From the NCBI GenBank assembly GCA_039818285.1, contig JBCBUE010000049.1, positions 1 to 23,593 of the forward strand: a stretch of 23,593 nt of DNA, given 5' to 3'. The notes beneath the pieces were generated by a model. The model was not told where the DNA came from. It saw only the letters and a list, made by a program, of their open reading frames with translations, and made no database searches. This DNA is from JBCBUE01 sp039818285. Lineage in GTDB: Bacteria > Planctomycetota > Phycisphaerae > Phycisphaerales > Phycisphaeraceae. A program made the position numbers and the translations under genes. Shown here piece after piece: positions 16,295 through 22,400 of this stretch; positions within the stretch are counted from its first letter, which is position 1, and each line of letters opens with the position of its first letter.

Positions 16295-18399
16295 TCGCCC
16301 GGCAGCTCGACGCCCGCCGCCGCCGCGGCCGCCCGCGTCGCCGACAGCTCCTCCAAGAGTGACGCCTCACCGGGCGACCACGACAGGCCGTCCTGCAACC
16401 GCTCGGCCGAGCGATCGAAATCCCGCGCCGAGCGATACAGCCACCCCAGCTGCGCCCATCCCCACGGATCAACTGGCCAGCGCCAGACCAGTTCTTCGAG
16501 CGCCTCCCGCGCCTCGTCCCACCGCCGCGATCGAAGCATCGCCTCCGACCACACCCGCAACGACTCGACCGCGTGGGGGTCGTCGCGCATCGCGTCCTCG
16601 GCCGCGGCCAGCCCCCTGTCCAGTCGATCGCCTGCCATCCTCATCTCCGCCTGCAACGCCACATCCAAGGGCTCGGGCACCCGCATGCCCGGCGCGTTGA
16701 ACACCCGCGCCATCGATTCGATCGTGCCGTGCTCGCCCAGCCGCCAAGCGACGCGCTCGCGCAGCCAGCCAACGTCTTCGGTGTCGGCGTCAGGGAAACG
16801 CGTTTCGAGCGCGTCAATCGCCGCCGCCGCGTCGTCCGCCCGCCCCGTCGCCGCGAGCCACAACGCATAACGCTCGTGCGGCGTGGGATCGCGCGTCGAC
16901 AGCTCGGCCGTCAGTCCCAGCCGCTCCATCAGCAACTCACGATCCCGCCTCGCCTCCGCCAGATCGACCCACACCGATTGGACGAAGTCGTAGCGCGGGC
17001 TGAGACGCTCGGCCCGCACGAGCATCGCCTCGACACCCTCGCCCGTGTCACCACGCTCAATCCGCTCCTTCGCCACGTTCGTCAACGCCCGCGCATTCTC
17101 GGGCCGAAGCGCCACCACCCCCGCCCAAAGTCGCTCGGCCGAGCCGTAGTCGGCGTTGCGAACCCCGGCCCGCACCCCAAGCGCCATCGCCAATACAAGC
17201 ACCGCCAACGCAAACGCCGCCACCCCTCGCCGCGGCCCCGCCACCCAAGTCACCACCCACCACACACCCCCCGCCACGAGCGCCGACACCGCCCCAAGCG
17301 GCAGATACATCCGATGCTCAACCGCCATGTCCACGATCGGCACGAACGACGACGTCGGCCCCAGCACCACAAACACCAGCGCCAACAGCAGCCCCCACGC
17401 CCGATTCATCACCACCCCGATCAACGCCAGCACCGCCAGGCACGCCACGGTCACGAACGGCCAAAGCCACGGCCCGTCCGGATAGACCCCGCGCAACGCG
17501 TAATCGAACACCAGCGCATCCGGCCACGCACTCAAGCGCAGATACCGCAACACCGACCAGCCCTGCGTGAAGAAGTACTCCCGCGTGCCGATCACCGCCT
17601 CCGACCCGAACCCCGCCGACTCGCCGCCCGCCAGCCCGCCTCGCGTCGCGAACCACACCGGCACCATCCAAGTCGCCGCCAGCGCCGCGTACAGCCCGCC
17701 CCGCCGACGCAGCGGCTCTCGCCAGCCACCGCTCACCCACCGATCAATGAGCCACACCGCCACCGGCGCCGTGACCATCACCTGCTTGCACCACATCCCC
17801 GCCACGCACGCCGCCACCGCCACGCCCCACCACGCACGCCGCCTCGCCCGCGACGACGACGCCTCCGAGCCGGCCTCATCGCAAGCCGCCACCCGCATCA
17901 CGGCGTACGCCGTCAGCAGATAACACAACGCCATCAACGACTCGTACCGCTGCACGACGTACGTCACCGCCTGCGTCCCCAGCGGGTGCACCGCCCACAG
18001 CAGCGACGCCCCGGCCGCCAGCGCCCAGGCCCGCCTCGCCAACACCGCGCCGTCCTCCCCCGACCGCCGGCCGTGTCTCGTCAACGCCCAGCCGACCGCC
18101 CCGAACAACGCCGTCGCCGCCGCCCAGTGGACCCCCCAGTTCACCGCCCGCAGCCCCGCGGCCGACCCGCCCACCGCCCACGCGTTCACCGCGAAGGTGA
18201 CGTCCACCAGCCCCCGCCACGACTCCACCACCGCCCACGGCCGCTCCGATAGCCGCTCGACCACCGCTCGCATCACCGGTCGATCATCCAGCACGAACGG
18301 CCCCCAAAGCCCAGGCCAATACACCGCCACCACCGCCCCCGCCAGCACCGCCGGCCAGACCCATCGAAGCACCACAACCCCGCGCACCGCGTCGCCCAT
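16279..18399 (-). CDS. TMTC-like membrane protein: GT-C-type glycosyltransferase fold with TPR-like tail
   Basis: 706 residues. The first 420 or so contain roughly ten membrane helices. The first loop carries the acidic pair in 'FVLDDRP' (D38, D39), the place of the catalytic Asp in GT-C enzymes. Other family-like stretches are 'HPLGTQAVTYVVQRYESLMA', 'CKQVMVTAPVAVWLIDR', 'LRYLRLSAWPDALVFDY' and 'EHRMYLPLG'. These resemble bacterial TPR-containing proteins related to eukaryotic TMTC O-mannosyltransferases. The C-terminal 280 residues are TPR-like helices, probably on the periplasmic side. The likely role is sugar transfer from a lipid carrier to a protein or glycan; donor and acceptor are unknown. 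The stop codon lies inside kdsB (16-base tail overlap). It diverges from rpmA over 159 bases. Confidence 0.85.
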   Translation of the reverse strand: MGDAVRGVVVLRWVWPAVLAGAVVAVYWPGLWGPFVLDDRPVMRAVVERLSERPWAVVESWRGLVDVTFAVNAWAVGGSAAGLRAVNWGVHWAAATALFGAVGWALTRHGRRSGEDGAVLARRAWALAAGASLLWAVHPLGTQAVTYVVQRYESLMALCYLLTAYAVMRVAACDEAGSEASSSRARRRAWWGVAVAACVAGMWCKQVMVTAPVAVWLIDRWVSGGWREPLRRRGGLYAALAATWMVPVWFATRGGLAGGESAGFGSEAVIGTREYFFTQGWSVLRYLRLSAWPDALVFDYALRGVYPDGPWLWPFVTVACLAVLALIGVVMNRAWGLLLALVFVVLGPTSSFVPIVDMAVEHRMYLPLGAVSALVAGGVWWVVTWVAGPRRGVAAFALAVLVLAMALGVRAGVRNADYGSAERLWAGVVALRPENARALTNVAKERIERGDTGEGVEAMLVRAERLSPRYDFVQSVWVDLAEARRDRELLMERLGLTAELSTRDPTPHERYALWLAATGRADDAAAAIDALETRFPDADTEDVGWLRERVAWRLGEHGTIESMARVFNAPGMRVPEPLDVALQAEMRMAGDRLDRGLAAAEDAMRDDPHAVESLRVWSEAMLRSRRWDEAREALEELVWRWPVDPWGWAQLGWLYRSARDFDRSAERLQDGLSWSPGEASLLEELSATRAAAAAAGVELPGDQPAE

Positions 18400-18452
18400 C
18401 GCCCGATCATCGCCGCATCGCCCGCCGCCTGCACCCCGGCCTCGTCACCCCC

Positions 18453-18481
18453 TTTTCACCCGCGACGCCGCCTGCTACACT
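18453..18481 (+). promoter_or_regulatory. rpmA: Candidate promoter for rpmA
   Basis: TTTTCA (18453-18458) and TACACT (18476-18481) are 17 bases apart, each with four of six sigma-70 consensus bases. The transcript would start near 18488, giving an rpmA leader of about 70 bases with GGAG at 18548-18551 ahead of the ATG. No L21 gene is present in the 159-base divergent gap. Confidence 0.4.
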
Positions 18482-18558
18482 GCCCGGCTCGGCGGATCGA
18501 CCGCCTCAACCTTGCCACCCCGCGGCCCCGCCGCCCACGACCGACCCGGAGCACCGAC

Positions 18559-18801
18559 ATGGCCCACAAGAAGGGACAGGGCTCGTCCAAGAACGGCCGC
18601 GACTCAAACCCCCAGTTCCGCGGCATCAAGCTCTACGGCGGTCAGCAGGCCAAGGCCGGCGCGATTATCGTCCGCCAGTGCGGCACCCCGTTTAAGCCCG
18701 GTCACAACGTCGGCATCGGTTCGGACAACACCCTCTTCGCCCTCCAGCCAGGCACCGTGGAGTTCCAGGGCCGCCGCGTGCACATCCGCGAGTCGGCCTG
18801 A
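18559..18801 (+). CDS. rpmA: Ribosomal protein bL27
   Basis: 80 residues, near the usual 85. bL27 sits at the peptidyl-transferase centre of the large ribosomal subunit, where its N-terminus reaches the tRNA ends. The family start 'MAHKKGQGSSKNGRDSNPQF' is plain, followed by 'GIKLYGGQ', 'AGAIIVRQCGT' and 'GHNVGIGSDNTLFAL'. A GGAG at 18548-18551 gives a well-spaced ribosome-binding site. In most bacteria rplU (bL21) lies directly upstream; here the upstream neighbour is a divergent membrane-protein gene. obg follows in the usual position, but a terminator separates the two. Confidence 0.97.
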   Translation: MAHKKGQGSSKNGRDSNPQFRGIKLYGGQQAKAGAIIVRQCGTPFKPGHNVGIGSDNTLFALQPGTVEFQGRRVHIRESA

Positions 18802-18844
18802 CTCGCTTCGGCGTCTCGACGCCGCCCCATCGTGACCCCACATG

Positions 18845-18870
18845 AGCGGCCTCCACGGCCGCTTTTTCTT
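18845..18870 (+). terminator. Intrinsic terminator between rpmA and obg
   Basis: AGCGGCC (18845-18851) pairs with GGCCGCT (18857-18863) around a five-base loop, and a T-rich run (18863-18870, TTTTTCTT) follows. It lies 44 bases after the rpmA stop and 65 bases before the obg ATG. obg must therefore be made by read-through or from its own promoter. Confidence 0.8.
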
Positions 18871-18901
18871 TGACCGCCAACCCGCGTCCCTCCCCCTTCC
18901 G

Positions 18902-18931
18902 CCCTCGCCCTCACCCTCACCCTCACCCTTC
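18902..18931 (+). repeat. Five-copy CCCTCA-type hexamer tract upstream of obg
   Basis: Tandem hexamers read CCCTCG, CCCTCA, CCCTCA, CCCTCA, CCCTTC and end four bases before the obg ATG. The whole stretch from 18891 is almost purely pyrimidine on the coding strand, so there is no Shine-Dalgarno sequence. It may have grown by slippage; a role in translation is only a guess. Confidence 0.8.
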
Positions 18932-18934
18932 CCG

Positions 18935-19978
18935 ATGTTCGTCGACTCCGCTCACATCCACGTCGTCTCCGGCAAGGGCGGTGACGGCTGCGTCTCCTTC
19001 CGACGCGAGAAATACGTCCCACGCGGCGGGCCGGACGGCGGCGACGGCGGCGACGGCGGCAGCGTCGTGCTCGTGGCCGACCACAACATCGAGACCCTCC
19101 TCGACTTCTCCGGCCGCCACCACTGGAAGGCCGCCAAGGGCCGACCCGGCATGCCCAAAGACATGCACGGGGCCAACGGCGAGGACGCCGTCCTCCGCCT
19201 CCCGCCGGGCACCCAGGTCTACAACGAGGAAACCGACGAGCTTGTCGCCGACCTCGCCGAGCACGGCACGCGTCTCGTCGTCGCCGCCGGCGGCAAGGGT
19301 GGCCGCGGCAACGCCTCCTTCGCCACCGCCACCAACCAGGTGCCCCACGAGTTCACCCCGGGCGAGCCGGCCGTCGAGCTCGACCTCCGCCTGGAGCTCA
19401 AGCTCATCGCCGACGTCGGCCTGGTCGGCCTGCCCAACGCCGGCAAGTCCACCCTCCTCGCCACCGTCACCGCCGCGACCCCCAAGATCGCCGACTACCC
19501 CTTCACCACCCTCACCCCGCAGCTGGGCATCGCCGCCATCGACAACGAACGACGCCTCGTCATCGCCGACATCCCCGGCCTCATCGAGCACGCCTCCGCC
19601 GGTGCCGGCCTGGGCTCGCGCTTCCTCCGTCACGTCGAACGCACCCGCCTGCTCGTCCACCTCGTCGACATCGACCCCGCCGACGGCTCCGATCCCGTCG
19701 CCAACTACCGCACCATCCGCGGCGAGCTCACCGCCCACTCCGCCGAACTCGCCGCCAAGCCCGAGCTCATCGCCCTCAGCAAGACCGACTTGCTGACCGA
19801 AGCCGACCGCCAGGCCGCCGTCGACCTGCTGGCCGCCGAGCTCGGCCGGCCGGTGATCCCCATCAGCTCCGCCGCCCGACGGGGGCTCGACGCACTGCTC
19901 GACGCCTGCTGGACCCATCTGGGCGACAGCCGCGAAGACCGCTTCGCCTGGACCACCGAGACCGACCACCCGGCCTGA
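18935..19978 (+). CDS. obg: Obg/CgtA GTPase, short form
   Basis: 347 residues from ATG 18935. The frame is open upstream to 18842, but that part crosses the terminator, and 'MFVDSAHIHV' is the standard Obg start. The glycine-rich Obg fold (1-158) carries 'GGPDGGDGGDGG' (31-42). The G domain has G1 GLPNAGKST (165-173), the 'YPFTTLTPQLG' switch (188-198), G3 DIPG (212-215), G4 as SKTD (282-285) instead of NKxD, and G5 'SSA' (311-313). It ends soon after the G domain, so it lacks the C-terminal OCT domain or long tail of some relatives. Obg binds the large ribosomal subunit and helps its late assembly and stress control, which fits its place next to rpmA. No Shine-Dalgarno is visible. Confidence 0.96.
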   Translation: MFVDSAHIHVVSGKGGDGCVSFRREKYVPRGGPDGGDGGDGGSVVLVADHNIETLLDFSGRHHWKAAKGRPGMPKDMHGANGEDAVLRLPPGTQVYNEETDELVADLAEHGTRLVVAAGGKGGRGNASFATATNQVPHEFTPGEPAVELDLRLELKLIADVGLVGLPNAGKSTLLATVTAATPKIADYPFTTLTPQLGIAAIDNERRLVIADIPGLIEHASAGAGLGSRFLRHVERTRLLVHLVDIDPADGSDPVANYRTIRGELTAHSAELAAKPELIALSKTDLLTEADRQAAVDLLAAELGRPVIPISSAARRGLDALLDACWTHLGDSREDRFAWTTETDHPA

Positions 19979-20021
19979 TCAGCGGCGAGCCCGCCCGCGC
20001 AACTCAGTAATATCGCGCCCG

Positions 20022-20813
20022 ATGCCGATCGACCCGCCCCTGCTCGCCGTTGCCCTGGGAAACTCACGCCTGCGCCTCGGTACGTTCATCGAGGGCAAGC
20101 TCACCCAGACCGACAGCCAACCCCTCAACGCCCCCGAGTCGATCGCCGACCAGCTGGGCGACGACTTCGAGACCGCCTTCCACCCGATCCGTGAGCGCGA
20201 CGGTGCGTCGATCCTGTTCACCTCGACCAACCCCGCGGCCACGCCCGCCGTCGAGGCCATCCTCCGCGATCGGCTCAAGTTCCCGTACCAACGCGTCGAG
20301 ACCGACGTGAACATCCCCGTCGGCCGCCAGCTCGACCGCGAGGCGATCGTCGGCGAGGACCGCCTGCTCAACGCCGCCGCCGCCTACGACACGCTCAAGC
20401 AGGCCTGCATGGTCATCGACGCCGGCACCGCCATCACCCTCGACTTCGTCGACGGCGCCGGCACCTTCCACGGCGGGGCCATCGCCCCCGGCGCCCAGCT
20501 CATGCTCGACGCCCTCGATCACCGCTTTCCCCAACTCCCCGCCATCGAGTTCGCCAAGCCCGAGGAACCCATCGGCCACAACACGACCCAGGCCATGCTC
20601 TCGGGCACCTTCCACGGCACCCGCGGCATGGCCCGCGAACTGCTCGAACAGTTCGCCGAGGCCACCGGCCAGTTCCCCACCGTCGTCGCCACCGGAGGCG
20701 ACGCCGACCTGCTCTTTCGCGAGTGGGACCTCATCGACCGCCTCGTCCCCGACCTCACGCTGCTTGGCCTCCAGCTCACGGCACGCAAGGCCGCCGAAGC
20801 GGAACACGAATGA
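20022..20813 (+). CDS. coaX: Type III pantothenate kinase (CoaX family)
   Basis: 263 residues, the usual length. CoaX phosphorylates pantothenate with ATP, the first step of coenzyme A synthesis in the cytoplasm. Family motifs are visible: 'VALGNSR' (10-16) in the place of DxGN(T/S), 'GEDRLLNAAAAYD' (111-123) with the active-site Asp113, 'VIDAGTAITLD' (131-141), 'GGAIAPG' (151-157) and 'VVATGGDA' (221-228). The first-motif Asp is Ala11 here; this residue normally helps with the nucleotide and metal. The kinase call is firm, but activity is less certain. The gene starts 43 bases after obg, and its stop overlaps the next start in ATGA. A TAATAT at 20008-20013, eight bases before the ATG, could be a -10 box giving an almost leaderless transcript. 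Confidence 0.88.
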   Translation: MPIDPPLLAVALGNSRLRLGTFIEGKLTQTDSQPLNAPESIADQLGDDFETAFHPIRERDGASILFTSTNPAATPAVEAILRDRLKFPYQRVETDVNIPVGRQLDREAIVGEDRLLNAAAAYDTLKQACMVIDAGTAITLDFVDGAGTFHGGAIAPGAQLMLDALDHRFPQLPAIEFAKPEEPIGHNTTQAMLSGTFHGTRGMARELLEQFAEATGQFPTVVATGGDADLLFREWDLIDRLVPDLTLLGLQLTARKAAEAEHE

Positions 20814-21286
20814 GTCATCACGACCGACTCGCCAATCAAACGCCCGAGCAAGCCCTGACAACGGCTCGCATCGTCTGGGCCGCCTTGCTGCTCGGCGTGC
20901 TGACCGTCACGGGCATCATGATCGCCATGACGCTGCAGTCCCCGCCACAGCCCACCGGCATCGACTGGTTCTTCATCGGCTTGCCCGCCGCCCTGCTGGT
21001 CATGGCCGCCGGCATCGGCCACGTCGTCAGACAGCAGGTGTACAAGGCGGGCTGGGTGAACCACGTCGTCAACCCTAAGGCCTACGTCACCGGCCTGATC
21101 ATCTACCTCGCGGCGCTCGAAGGCGTCTGCGTCATCGCGGCGATCTTCATGGTCATCGGCGCGCCGATGATCCCCAGTCTGTTGATCATCGGCGTCGGCC
21201 TGGCGCTCATGGCCATCAACTTCCCCAACGGCAAGCCGATGTTTCCCCCGGACCGCGACCGCCGCATCGGCAACTTCGACGCATGA
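20810..21286 (+). CDS. Small four-helix membrane protein, function unknown
   Basis: 158 residues from ATG 20810, which overlaps the coaX stop in ATGA; the frame is open further upstream inside coaX, but this start fits the junction. After about 17 polar residues there are four hydrophobic segments, about 18-37, 47-66, 86-108 and 110-130. These are separated by short loops, one with 'RQQVYKAGWVNHVVNPK'. The tail is short and charged ('PPDRDRRIGNFDA'). I recognise no family. The stop overlaps the start of the MnmE-like GTPase in another ATGA, so the three genes are translationally coupled. It is likely an inner-membrane protein; nothing in the sequence indicates transport or catalysis. Confidence 0.8.
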   Translation: MSHHDRLANQTPEQALTTARIVWAALLLGVLTVTGIMIAMTLQSPPQPTGIDWFFIGLPAALLVMAAGIGHVVRQQVYKAGWVNHVVNPKAYVTGLIIYLAALEGVCVIAAIFMVIGAPMIPSLLIIGVGLALMAINFPNGKPMFPPDRDRRIGNFDA

Positions 21287-22350
21287 CCCCGTTGCGTGTC
21301 GCCCCGCTGACGCCCCGCGCCGCCGGCGCCGTCGCCCTGCTGCACCTCGCCGGCCCGGCCGAGACGGTCACCGACACGCTCAACCGACTCACCGGCAGCG
21401 ACGATTGGGCCGACGTGCCGATCAGCCACCCACGCCTCGCGCGACTCGCCGACCTCGACGACGGCCTGGCCACCCGTCTCTCGCCGACGCTCGCCCAACT
21501 CACCCCCCACGGCGGCGTCGCCCTACTCGACGCCATCCTCGACCGCCTCCGCGGCCTGGGCGTCACGCTGGACCCTCGCCTCGAACCCGCCCTCGCCTTC
21601 CCCGAAGCCGACTCGCCAATCGAGGCCGACGTACTCGCCACCCTCGCCACCGCCGCGTCGCCCGCCGCCATCCCCGTCCTCGCCGCGCAGCCCGCCATCT
21701 GGCGACGCTGGCTCGCCGACCCCGATCGCACCGCGCCCTCGCCACAGCCCGGCCTCGACCGCCTGCTCGCCCCGCCCACCGTCGTCCTCGTCGGCCGCCC
21801 CAACGTCGGCAAGTCCACCCTCACCAACGCCCTCACCGCCCACCCCACCGCCATCACCTCCCACCTCGCCGGCACCACCCGCGACCACCTCGCCGCCGAC
21901 ACCACCCTCCCCCTGCCCAACGCCGACCACCTCGTCGTCCGCCTCCTCGACACCCCCGGCCTGCGCTCCTCCGACGACCCCGTCGAACAACGCGCCATCG
22001 TCGCCGCCCGCCAGGTCATCGCCGACGCCGACTGCCTCGTCGCCCTCCGCGACCCCGACATCGATTGGCCCGACGACAACTCCCTGCCCCGTTCACCCGA
22101 CCTCCGCGTGCTCAACAAGGCCGACCTCGCCCACCAAGCCACCGCCCCCGACACGGTGGCCGTCTCCGCCCGCACCGGCGACGGCATGCTCGAACTCACC
22201 GCCGCCGTCATCACCACCCTCGGCATCCCCGACCTCAGCAACCCAAGCGAACTCCCCCCATGGCCGTTTTGCTCAACCCTCCGCCATGGCCTCGCCGACC
22301 CAGCGTTGGACTGGCCAACCTATCTTGGCCACCCGCTCTCATCTCGTTGA
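21283..22350 (+). CDS. MnmE/TrmE-like GTPase lacking the C-terminal catalytic end
   Basis: 355 residues against about 450 for MnmE. The N-terminus ('VAPLTPRAAGAVALLHLAGP', 6-25) and 'HGGVALLDAIL' (76-86) resemble the TrmE domain of MnmE, which with MnmG modifies the wobble uridine of some tRNAs. The G domain is intact: G1 GRPNVGKST (171-179), G2 'GTTRD' (197-201), G3 DTPG (223-226), G4 NKAD (278-281) and G5 'SART' (295-298). After it only about 45 residues remain. The second helical half and the C-terminal Cys motif (CIGK-type) of true MnmE are absent, and the loop after HGG lacks the FSERAF-type segment. It may keep GTPase function but have lost tRNA modification, or be a separate paralogue. 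It is the last of an ATGA-coupled trio. Confidence 0.82.
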   Translation: MTPLRVAPLTPRAAGAVALLHLAGPAETVTDTLNRLTGSDDWADVPISHPRLARLADLDDGLATRLSPTLAQLTPHGGVALLDAILDRLRGLGVTLDPRLEPALAFPEADSPIEADVLATLATAASPAAIPVLAAQPAIWRRWLADPDRTAPSPQPGLDRLLAPPTVVLVGRPNVGKSTLTNALTAHPTAITSHLAGTTRDHLAADTTLPLPNADHLVVRLLDTPGLRSSDDPVEQRAIVAARQVIADADCLVALRDPDIDWPDDNSLPRSPDLRVLNKADLAHQATAPDTVAVSARTGDGMLELTAAVITTLGIPDLSNPSELPPWPFCSTLRHGLADPALDWPTYLGHPLSSR

Positions 22351-22361
22351 ACCGCGACCAC

Positions 22362-22400
22362 CATTCATCACTCCGCATTCATCACTCATAATTCAATCAT
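22362..22400 (+). repeat. AT-rich 14-base tandem repeat in the gap before the SLC13 gene
   Basis: CATTCATCACT occurs at 22362-22372 and again at 22376-22386, a 14-base period, with a third weaker copy (AATTCAATCAT) running into the ATG at 22399. This is a sharp AT-rich island in very GC-rich DNA. It fills most of the 48-base gap between the GTPase and the transporter. Confidence 0.75.

Noticed and set aside
18902..18931. Hexamer tract as a CRISPR array
   Set aside because: The units are six bases, contiguous and without spacers, and no cas gene is near.
18842..18934. Extending obg upstream to 18842
   Set aside because: It would translate the terminator and the hexamer tract; 'MFVD' at 18935 is the standard Obg start.
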